Assembly: GCA_031580995.1 (NCBI GenBank)
Contig: JAVLCC010000011.1
Location: forward strand, 1-28,681
Direction: 5' to 3'
DNA length: 28,681 bases
DNA from: CAJXVY01 sp031580995
Lineage (GTDB): Bacteria; Actinomycetota; Actinomycetes; Actinomycetales; Microbacteriaceae
Below the pieces are notes generated by a model. The model was not told where the DNA came from and searched no databases. It saw nothing but the letters and a program-made list of their open reading frames with translations. The position numbers and the translations under genes were made by a program. Below, in pieces: positions 1 to 6,491 of this stretch (position 1 is its first letter; the number at the start of each line of letters is the position of its first letter).

Positions 1-75
1 TTGACTTGCCCAATCCCACATCGCCCAACTGAGGGCCCCTTTTGGTTTTTTGACTTCTTTGTCTGTATTGGCCAT
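1..75 (-). CDS. MFS transporter, UMF1/Atg22-like, N-terminal fragment
   Basis: Only the first 25 codons are inside the window, and the gene runs off the left edge on the minus strand. From ATG at 75-73 the reading is M-A-N-T-D-K-E-V, a lysine-rich stretch, then A-L-S-W-A-M-W-D-W-A-S-Q. The WAMWDWAS segment resembles the entry to the first membrane helix of UMF1-type major facilitator transporters, which usually read W-A-x-Y-D-W-A-N-S. It is transcribed divergently from the response regulator at 233. No clear ribosome binding site is visible. The family call rests on one short motif, so it is tentative. The full gene would be about 400-450 aa if intact. Confidence 0.55.
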   Translation of the reverse strand, partial: MANTDKEVKKPKGALSWAMWDWASQ

Positions 76-159
76 GCAAAAAGACTAGACCCATATGTTC
101 TGAAATGGCACTGATGTCATTGTTAGTTAACTTTTAAGCAAGCTGATTTTTAGCGAAAC

Positions 160-182
160 ACCGAACACAAATCTTGTTCGGT
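160..182. promoter_or_regulatory. Inverted repeat ACCGAACA-N7-TGTTCGGT upstream of the first response regulator
   Basis: Perfect 8-bp arms at 160-167 and 175-182 are separated by 7 nt. The repeat lies in the 157-bp divergent gap between the MFS gene and the response regulator, about 50 bp before the GTG start. The same half-site recurs at 17912-17929 before the paralogous regulator, where the arms are in the opposite order. No + strand gene ends here, so a terminator role is unlikely. An operator is inferred. Confidence 0.5.
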
Positions 183-232
183 TTTAGAACATTTACTAGC
201 CAGCCCGAATACTTCTAAGGCATTGTTTAGTT

Positions 233-847
233 GTGGATTTCAAGGTAAAGGTGTTAATAGTTGAGGACGAGCAGTTTGCTCGATCGCTTTTATCAAACGC
301 GCTAAACGGGGCTGGCTTTGAAGTTGCCGAAACCGACAGCGCCTCGCAGGCGGTCAAAAAGGCAAAAAACTTTGACCCGGATGTGGCAGTGGTTGATGTT
401 GATTTGGGGCAGGGTCCCTCGGGGGTGGATGTTGCCTATCGTCTGAGAATGCACAACCCCGCTGTAGGGATTTTATTTTTGACAAATGTGGGCAATAACT
501 ATTTTCAAAGTCTTCTTAGAAGCTTTGATAACGGACCGTTTGGGCATCTTTCCAAAGACCGTGTGTCAAATTTGAAAGACCTGACAGGTGCTGTTTATCA
601 GGCATCCAGGGGGACATACGACAGCACATCAGTTTCAGATAAAGATCCTCAAAAACTCACTCGCATTCAAAGAGAGGTTATGCAGGGGTTATACGAGGGT
701 AAATCAATTCAGCAGATTGCTGATGTCAGATCAACCTCAGTCAGAGCGGTGAATCGGATAATACAGAGGGCTTGCGAGAATCTGGGGGTTGATGAAGCCA
801 CTGGTTACCAAAGAGTAATCGCCGCACTCAGGGTATTCAGGGGTTAG
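233..847 (+). CDS. Response regulator, receiver plus LuxR/NarL-type HTH
   Basis: This is the 204-aa DNA-binding output protein of a two-component system. The receiver domain spans residues 5-125. It has the acidic pair E11/D12, the likely phospho-acceptor D55 in VVDVD, the switch threonine T84 in FLTN and the conserved lysine K108 in LSKD. A short linker leads to a LuxR-type helix-turn-helix at about 142-188 (LTRIQREVMQGL...IQQIAD...SVRAVNRIIQRACENLG). The start is GTG at 233; TAAGG at 216-220 is a rather distant Shine-Dalgarno. It is followed after 4 nt by the sensor kinase, so the two are probably co-transcribed. It is paralogous to the regulator at 17978, with the same domain order and length. 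The signal and targets cannot be read from sequence. Confidence 0.9.
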   Translation: MDFKVKVLIVEDEQFARSLLSNALNGAGFEVAETDSASQAVKKAKNFDPDVAVVDVDLGQGPSGVDVAYRLRMHNPAVGILFLTNVGNNYFQSLLRSFDNGPFGHLSKDRVSNLKDLTGAVYQASRGTYDSTSVSDKDPQKLTRIQREVMQGLYEGKSIQQIADVRSTSVRAVNRIIQRACENLGVDEATGYQRVIAALRVFRG

Positions 848-851
848 GTAT

Positions 852-2612
852 ATGAACCTAAGCCTTCCTAATAGCCTTCGATTACTTCCAAAAGAATTCA
901 AACTCTCTTGGTTTTTCCGTGGGTTTTACTCAAAAAGATTCTTGGGTCCCTTTATTGGGCTGTTTGCCACCGCTTCCTACACGGCACACTTTGTGTTTTT
1001 TGACCTTCTCTTTAAAGGCGACGACCTCCTACTTTGGTCACTGGCTCATGTTGGTAGCATTGCCGCTTTTTTATTGTTTTTGATTATTGGTTTTTCAATA
1101 GCCTCCAGGATTGAGGACAAAAAGGGTCGCTTGATTATCAACCTGCTTTTTATTTTGCTAGCAAGTTGCGCTCGCGGAATCTCTCTTGTTTTGGTTGTTG
1201 ATTCCCTGGAATTGAGTGAAATAGCAGCTCAGGACATCCGAGTTCCAGGGATGCTGAATTCATTTGCTATTTATGCGGTTGTGGCTGCGTTATTTGCTGG
1301 GAGCAAAGACGAATACCAAGAATCTGTGGATGGCTATTCAAGGGTTTTGCAAACCCACACTCATAACCTTCAGCAAAACCGCAACCAACTTGACCTAATG
1401 CACAGGAAAATTAAGCGGGTAATTGAAAATGACATGCTTTTCTCGTTGAAGTCACTGCAGGCAAGACTGGAAACCGCTTCCAAAACAGGTGAAGACCTAT
1501 CTGAATACAGCAAGGTCGTGTTGAAAGATCTTCTATTTAGAACCCGCCGGGTGATTTTGGATGCAAGCAGGATTTATAGACCATTTATTGAAAGCACACC
1601 CGTAACCTTCACGCCCACCGTTGGCAAACTAGGACACCCCGTTGGTCTTCGCTCAACCATCTCTCCTCTAGCTCCAACATTGTTTTTGGTTCCCTTTATG
1701 CTGTTTCTCGCTTCATCCGTTTCAGGCTCGTCAACCGCTATAGATATTTCTGGTTCTGTTTTGCTCTCAAGCTTGGTTGTTGCTTTATTCGCATCTCTAA
1801 TTCCAGGCCACGTGAAGGTGAGCTCTTATTTAGCGTTTCTAATTTCAGGTTTATTTGGAGTGCTGATAGGAATTGGTTCTTTTTTGATTGCAGATCAACT
1901 TGTTTCAACTAGCGACCCAGCAAGAGGGTTGGTTTATGTTGCGATGCCGATGATGGCAATAACCATGATGGCCATGACAGCTGGAATCGTGTTTCAACAG
2001 CAACGGGAGGTAATCCTGGATGCGCTAGAGGAGTTAAAACTTGAGCAGCAGCGATCAATAGACCTTGTTCAGCAGGAGATTTGGCAATCAAAGCGCAAAT
2101 GGGACCTGATGTTGCATGGTCATTTGCAAGGAATCTTGACTGCCGCTTTGGGAAAGATAAACCTCAACCAGGGTGCTGATTCCTATACGGTTTTGAAAGA
2201 GGTGGACAGGGCTATTCAGATCACCTCCCAGGGACCGGAACCCTCCAAAGACTTTGCTTTATTGAAACAAGAACTATTAGAAACCTGGGAAGACGTATGC
2301 CAATTGAACATCGAAGCCTCTTTTGATGCAGCTGAGGTATTGAAATCCAACTCGGTTGCATCCGAGAGTGTTTTTGAGATTCTTCGAGAGGCTGTTAGCA
2401 ATGCGATTCGCCACGGCAATGCAACAGAATTCGAAGGCAAAGTAGAAAGAGCAGATCATTTTTTAGTGGTCGAGGCAGTGAACAACGGAAGCGAAGTTCA
2501 TCATGCCAACCCCAATGGGATTGGCTTCAGGCTATTTGAAGAGTTGGCCAGTGATTTTTCAATCGAAAACTCCGGCGGCAAGGTCAAACTAAGCGCGAAA
2601 GTAACCATTTAG
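852..2612 (+). CDS. Polytopic membrane sensor histidine kinase, partner of the preceding regulator
   Basis: A 586-aa membrane kinase. The N-terminal half (about 30-150) holds four or five hydrophobic helices, followed by a cytoplasmic, partly coiled-coil stretch (about 155-260). A second membrane block (about 270-385) and a second coiled coil come next. The dimerisation/phospho-acceptor motif is LMLHGHLQGIL with H422 as the likely phosphorylated histidine, which resembles NarL-partner (HisKA_3-like) kinases. The ATPase N box is EAVSNAIRHG with N about 517. The G1 box is degenerate: NNG is present where D-x-G-x-G is expected, and only GIGF remains of the G2 region. No extracellular sensor domain is evident, so sensing is probably intramembrane. 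It starts 4 nt after the regulator and has the same architecture as the kinase at 18595. Confidence 0.82.
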   Translation: MNLSLPNSLRLLPKEFKLSWFFRGFYSKRFLGPFIGLFATASYTAHFVFFDLLFKGDDLLLWSLAHVGSIAAFLLFLIIGFSIASRIEDKKGRLIINLLFILLASCARGISLVLVVDSLELSEIAAQDIRVPGMLNSFAIYAVVAALFAGSKDEYQESVDGYSRVLQTHTHNLQQNRNQLDLMHRKIKRVIENDMLFSLKSLQARLETASKTGEDLSEYSKVVLKDLLFRTRRVILDASRIYRPFIESTPVTFTPTVGKLGHPVGLRSTISPLAPTLFLVPFMLFLASSVSGSSTAIDISGSVLLSSLVVALFASLIPGHVKVSSYLAFLISGLFGVLIGIGSFLIADQLVSTSDPARGLVYVAMPMMAITMMAMTAGIVFQQQREVILDALEELKLEQQRSIDLVQQEIWQSKRKWDLMLHGHLQGILTAALGKINLNQGADSYTVLKEVDRAIQITSQGPEPSKDFALLKQELLETWEDVCQLNIEASFDAAEVLKSNSVASESVFEILREAVSNAIRHGNATEFEGKVERADHFLVVEAVNNGSEVHHANPNGIGFRLFEELASDFSIENSGGKVKLSAKVTI

Positions 2613-2618
2613 CTCAAA

Positions 2619-2639
2619 CTTGAGTCGATGCAGCTCAAG
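2619..2639. promoter_or_regulatory. HAIR-like HspR operator 1 (imperfect)
   Basis: CTTGAGT at 2619-2625 and GCTCAAG at 2633-2639 are separated by 7 nt. This matches the actinobacterial HAIR consensus CTTGAGT-N7-ACTCAAG with one change in the right arm. It lies just upstream of the -35 box of dnaK and begins 7 bp after the kinase stop codon. HspR, encoded in the same operon at 6078, is the expected ligand. Confidence 0.8.
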
Positions 2640-2655
2640 TTTTCGGAATAATCTC

Positions 2656-2685
2656 TTGACAAGTTTGTTTTCTTTATTGAAACTT
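2656..2685 (+). promoter_or_regulatory. Probable dnaK operon promoter
   Basis: A perfect -35 box TTGACA at 2656-2661 is followed at 17-18 nt by a weak -10 (GAAACT or AAACTT, 2679-2685) that runs into the left arm of the second HAIR box. HspR bound there would cover the -10 region. The -35 assignment is strong and the -10 is uncertain. Confidence 0.6.
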
Positions 2686-2703
2686 GAGTGTAGAAGACTC
2701 AAG
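2683..2703. promoter_or_regulatory. HAIR operator 2 (perfect consensus)
   Basis: CTTGAGT at 2683-2689, a 7-nt spacer and ACTCAAG at 2697-2703 give an exact copy of the HspR binding consensus, 35 bp before the dnaK start. The two boxes are spaced 64 bp centre to centre, about six helical turns, so two HspR complexes could lie on the same DNA face. Confidence 0.92.
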
Positions 2704-2737
2704 TCTGAAGAATTTTCAATAAATAGAAGGAGAAGAA

Positions 2738-4597
2738 ATGGGTCGCGCAGTAGGAATTGACCTTGGAACCACTAACAGTGCGGTAACCGTATTGGAAGCT
2801 GGTGAACCAAAAGTAATCGCCAACGCAGAAGGAATGAGAACAACCCCATCGGTTGTGGCATTCACTAAAGACGGAAACATCCTTGTCGGTGAAACCGCAA
2901 AGCGTCAGGCAGTCACAAACGTAGATAGAACAGTTAGCTCTGTGAAACGCCACATGGGTACTGACTGGAAATTCGATGTTGACGACAAAACATACACCCC
3001 GCAGGAAATCAGCGCCAGAATCTTGATGAAGCTAAAGCGCGATTCAGAAACCTATTTGGGTGAAGACGTCACAGACGCTGTCATCACAGTCCCCGCTTAT
3101 TTTAATGACGCTGAGCGTCAGGCAACCAAGGAAGCCGGCGAAATCGCTGGGCTTAACGTATTGCGAATCATCAACGAGCCAACTGCAGCTGCGTTGGCTT
3201 ATGGTTTGGACCGAGGCAAAGAGGACGAACTGATCTTGGTATTCGACCTTGGTGGTGGAACATTCGATGTTTCATTGCTGGAGGTTGGCAAAGACGATGA
3301 CTTCTCAACCATTCAGGTGCGTTCAACCAGTGGTGATAACCGCCTAGGTGGTGATGATTGGGATCAGCGATTGGTTGATCACATGGTCACTGAGTTTAAA
3401 AACAACAGTGGTGTTGATGTCTCAAATGACAAAATCGCCCTGCAGAGACTAAAAGAAGCAGCTGAGCAGGCCAAGAAGGAGCTTTCCAGCTCAACTTCAA
3501 CGCAAGTGCAGCTTCCTTATCTGTCACTGACAGAATCAGGACCTGCAAACCTAGACATGAGCGTTTCACGTGCCCAGTTTGAGTCACTAACAAATGACCT
3601 ACTAGAGCGCACCCGGAAACCTTTCGAGGATGTCATCAAAGAAGCTGGTGTAAAAGTTTCTGACATCGCCCACGTGGTTTTGGTCGGTGGATCAACCCGT
3701 ATGCCAGCGGTAAGTGAGCTTGTGAAGAGCCTCACAGGTGGAAAAGAAGCAAACAAGCAAGTAAACCCCGATGAGGTTGTGAGTGTCGGAGCTGCATTAC
3801 AGGCAGGTGTCATTAAAGGCGATCGTAAAGACGTATTGCTAATTGATGTGACACCACTAGCGCTTGGTATTGAAACCAAGGGTGGAATCATGACCAAGCT
3901 GATTGAGCGCAACACTGCGATTCCAACCAAGCGAAGTGAGACGTTTACCACTGCTGATGACAATCAGCCAAGTGTTTCAATCCAGGTGTTCCAGGGAGAG
4001 CGTGAATTCACTCGTGACAATAAGTCCCTAGGAAACTTCGAGCTAACCGGCATTGCCCCAGCACCCAGGGGAGTTCCGCAGGTGGAGGTCACTTTTGATA
4101 TTGACGCCAACGGAATCGTTCACGTGGAGGCCAAGGATAAAGGAACTGGCAAAGAGCAGTCCATGACCATTACCGGTGGTTCCTCACTAAGTGAAGAAGA
4201 CATCGAGCGCATGGTCAAAGATGCCGAGGAGCACGCAGCTGAAGATAAGCAGCGTCGCGAGGAGGCAGAGACCCGCAACACAGCAGAACAACTCGCCTAC
4301 AGCGTTGAGAAGCTAATAAAGGACAACGAGGACAAGCTGTCCGATGAGGTGAAGACCGAGGTTCAGGCCGATGTCGATGCTTTGAAGACTGCCTTAGCTG
4401 GGGAAGACATTGAGGCCATCAAGTCAGCCCAGGAGAAGTTGATGGAGAGCCAGGGCAAATTAGGCGAGGCCATCTATTCGCAAGCATCGGAAGAGGCTCC
4501 AGCAGAGGATGCAGAACCTGAAGAGGATGTTGTTGATGCTGAGGTTGTTGACGATGAAGAAGAGAAAACTGAAGAAAGCGACGAGGAGAAGAAGTAA
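2738..4597 (+). CDS. dnaK: Molecular chaperone DnaK (Hsp70)
   Basis: A 619-aa ATP-dependent chaperone that binds unfolded segments in the cytoplasm, working with GrpE and DnaJ encoded next to it. The nucleotide-binding domain opens with GIDLGTTNS (about 6-14) and contains the DLGGGTFDVSLL phosphate loop and the VLVGGSTRMP signature. The substrate-binding domain follows (from about 365, DVTPLALGIETKGG), then a helical lid and a very acidic tail ending in runs of E and D. Start ATG 2738 has a strong AGAAGGAG Shine-Dalgarno at 2725-2732. The stop overlaps the grpE start by one base (TAATG). Two HAIR boxes upstream indicate HspR repression relieved on heat stress. Confidence 0.98.
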   Translation: MGRAVGIDLGTTNSAVTVLEAGEPKVIANAEGMRTTPSVVAFTKDGNILVGETAKRQAVTNVDRTVSSVKRHMGTDWKFDVDDKTYTPQEISARILMKLKRDSETYLGEDVTDAVITVPAYFNDAERQATKEAGEIAGLNVLRIINEPTAAALAYGLDRGKEDELILVFDLGGGTFDVSLLEVGKDDDFSTIQVRSTSGDNRLGGDDWDQRLVDHMVTEFKNNSGVDVSNDKIALQRLKEAAEQAKKELSSSTSTQVQLPYLSLTESGPANLDMSVSRAQFESLTNDLLERTRKPFEDVIKEAGVKVSDIAHVVLVGGSTRMPAVSELVKSLTGGKEANKQVNPDEVVSVGAALQAGVIKGDRKDVLLIDVTPLALGIETKGGIMTKLIERNTAIPTKRSETFTTADDNQPSVSIQVFQGEREFTRDNKSLGNFELTGIAPAPRGVPQVEVTFDIDANGIVHVEAKDKGTGKEQSMTITGGSSLSEEDIERMVKDAEEHAAEDKQRREEAETRNTAEQLAYSVEKLIKDNEDKLSDEVKTEVQADVDALKTALAGEDIEAIKSAQEKLMESQGKLGEAIYSQASEEAPAEDAEPEEDVVDAEVVDDEEEKTEESDEEKK

Positions 4598-5142
4598 TGT
4601 CCGAGGAGCAAAAGCCTGAGGAACAACCAGAGCAGGATCCACAAGAGAACCTTTCTGAGGAAGCTGAGGCTGAGCCCGAGGTCAGTGACGACTCTGTCGA
4701 GGAAGAGCCCAACGAATTAGACCGAGAGCTGGAGATCTTTCAAGATCTCCAGCGTCTCCGGGCTGATTTTGTGAACTATAAAAACCGAGTCGAGCGCGAC
4801 AAGCTGGCTGACAGGCAAGCTTCTGTGATTGAGGTTGTCAGGGCATTTCTTCCAGCAATGGATGACATTGACAGGGCGGAAAGCCATGGAGACATCGAAG
4901 AGGGTTCAGCTTTAGCGGCTGTGTCCGTGAAACTTCGTCAAGCAGCCGAGAAATTCGGTCTTGAGCGCTTTGGTGAAAAGGGCGAAAAATTTGACCCGAG
5001 TTTGCATGATGCGCTGGTGCAGACTCCCAGTGCAGAGGTGAGCGAGGCCACCATCGCAGATGTGATTGAGGTTGGCTATCGAATCGGTGAACGAGAGGTA
5101 AGACCTGCGAAGGTTGCAGTGTTTGTGCCAAACGAGGGATAG
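4597..5142 (+). CDS. grpE: GrpE nucleotide exchange factor
   Basis: A 181-aa cofactor that releases ADP from DnaK. The first 45 residues are a Glu/Pro-rich, probably disordered tail. The long dimerisation helix follows (about 45-115, with the typical LRADFVNYKNRVERD). The C-terminal beta domain carries FDPSLHDALVQ and a tail ending EVRPAKVAVFVPNEG, as expected. The ATG overlaps the dnaK stop by one base, so translation is coupled. Length is normal for an actinobacterial GrpE. Confidence 0.97.
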   Translation: MSEEQKPEEQPEQDPQENLSEEAEAEPEVSDDSVEEEPNELDRELEIFQDLQRLRADFVNYKNRVERDKLADRQASVIEVVRAFLPAMDDIDRAESHGDIEEGSALAAVSVKLRQAAEKFGLERFGEKGEKFDPSLHDALVQTPSAEVSEATIADVIEVGYRIGEREVRPAKVAVFVPNEG

Positions 5143-5157
5143 AAAGGAGTGAGCTAG

Positions 5158-6069
5158 ATGGCAAGTCAAGATTGGCTGGATAAAGATTTTTATAAAATCT
5201 TGGGAGTCAGCAAAGACGTCTCGGATGCCGAGCTAAAAAAGGTCTATCGAAAGCTCGCTCGCGAGAATCACCCAGATTCAAATCCCGGGGATGCCAAAGC
5301 AGAGGCAAAGTTCAAAGATGTCTCTGAGGCCTATTCAGTTCTCAGTGACCCGGAACAGCGCAAAGAATACGATGCGCTGAGAGCAATGGGTGGAGGAGCA
5401 AGATTCACCTCTGGAGGCCAGGGAGCAGGCTTCGAAGATGTCTTTAGCAATCTCTTTGGCGGTGGCGGCAGACAAAGTGCCGGAGGTTTTCCAGGCTTTG
5501 GAGGCTTTGATTTTGGTCCCCAAAGAGGTCAGGATCTAAAAGCCGAGATCAGAGTGAACTTCATTGATTCCATTCAGGGAACAACTGCAAAGTTAAAAAC
5601 CAACTCGGGAACATTGAATGTGAAAGTGCCCGCTGGGATCGAAAACGGTCAACGAATCAAACTTGCGGGAAAAGGGCAGCCCTCACCGAATGGTGGACCA
5701 AGTGGTGATTTATTAGTCACCATTTGGGTTGGAAAACACCCTGTTTTCACCCGTGATGGCAATAACTTGCGGGTCTACGTTCCAGTCACCTTCATTGAGG
5801 CAACTTTGGGGGCAACCATTGAGGTTCCAACCCTTGGTGGGCCACCGGTGAAATTAAAAGTTCCAAGTGGGACACCCTCGGGAAGAACCTTGAGAGTCAA
5901 AGGCAAGGGTGTTCAGAAATCAACACCTGGTGATTTGCTAGCAACCATTGAGGTTGCTGTTCCCAACAGGTTGAATGCGAAGGCTAAAAAACTAGTCGAG
6001 GAATTGGCCAATGAGATTCCCGATGAAAACCCCAGAGATGATTTGTTGACTCAGGCTGGGCAGTTATAG
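5158..6069 (+). CDS. dnaJ: DnaJ-type co-chaperone without zinc finger
   Basis: A 303-aa Hsp40. The J domain spans about residues 10-72 with the catalytic HPD at 38-40 and QRKEYDALR at its end. It is followed by a Gly/Phe-rich linker (about 77-125) and two C-terminal beta-sandwich substrate domains (about 128-290). There is no cysteine in the protein, so the four CxxCxGxG zinc-finger repeats of type I DnaJ are absent and the architecture is type II (CbpA/DnaJB-like). It sits in the dnaK operon with its own AAGGAG site (5144-5149, 8 nt before ATG), so it is probably the main DnaK partner. From memory, similar zinc-less DnaJ proteins occur beside dnaK in Microbacteriaceae. Confidence 0.95.
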   Translation: MASQDWLDKDFYKILGVSKDVSDAELKKVYRKLARENHPDSNPGDAKAEAKFKDVSEAYSVLSDPEQRKEYDALRAMGGGARFTSGGQGAGFEDVFSNLFGGGGRQSAGGFPGFGGFDFGPQRGQDLKAEIRVNFIDSIQGTTAKLKTNSGTLNVKVPAGIENGQRIKLAGKGQPSPNGGPSGDLLVTIWVGKHPVFTRDGNNLRVYVPVTFIEATLGATIEVPTLGGPPVKLKVPSGTPSGRTLRVKGKGVQKSTPGDLLATIEVAVPNRLNAKAKKLVEELANEIPDENPRDDLLTQAGQL

Positions 6070-6077
6070 GAGAGATG

Positions 6078-6491
6078 ATGGACTTCGATGAGCACACACC
6101 GCTGTTTGTAATAAGTGTTGCCGCGGAGTTAGCCGGCATGCACCCGCAGACTCTCAGGCAATATGACCGATTAGGCCTTGTCCAGCCAGAGCGCACCAGT
6201 GGCAAATCACGCCGGTATACGATGCGCAATGTCGCTCAATTGAGAGAAGTTTCAAGGCTTTCAGCCGAAGGCGTCTCGCTTGAGGGAATCAAGCGAATCC
6301 TAGAACTGGTCGATGAAAACGAGAATCTAAAACAACGCGTCAGAGATTTAGAAACAACCCTTGCCAATCAGGTTATGGAGCAACCCGGCGCACGGGTGTT
6401 TGCTGCAGGAGATAAGGGTGTTGTCAAGCTAAGTCCCGGTCAAAGACCCGATAGGGGCGACAGCGTTGTGCTTTATAGGAGCAGAAGATGA
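6078..6491 (+). CDS. hspR: HspR, MerR-family heat-shock repressor
   Basis: A 137-aa autoregulatory repressor. The N-terminal MerR winged helix (about 7-70) includes LAGMHPQTLRQYDRLGLVQPERTSGKSRRYTMRNV, the classic MerR recognition and wing segment. A short coiled coil follows (about 77-100) and then a basic, glycine-rich tail. Two in-frame ATGs are adjacent (6075 and 6078). AGGAGAG at 6068-6074 is only 2 nt from the first but 5 nt from GGAG to the second, so 6078 is preferred. Its expected targets are the HAIR boxes at 2619 and 2683. It lies between dnaJ and clpB and overlaps clpB by 4 bp (ATGA). Confidence 0.95.
   Translation: MDFDEHTPLFVISVAAELAGMHPQTLRQYDRLGLVQPERTSGKSRRYTMRNVAQLREVSRLSAEGVSLEGIKRILELVDENENLKQRVRDLETTLANQVMEQPGARVFAAGDKGVVKLSPGQRPDRGDSVVLYRSRR

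Noticed and set aside
160..182. Intrinsic terminator formed by the ACCGAACA/TGTTCGGT hairpin followed by TTTT
   Set aside because: No + strand gene ends upstream of it in the window and the flanking MFS gene is transcribed the other way, so a terminator would have nothing to stop; an operator is more consistent with the second copy near 17912.
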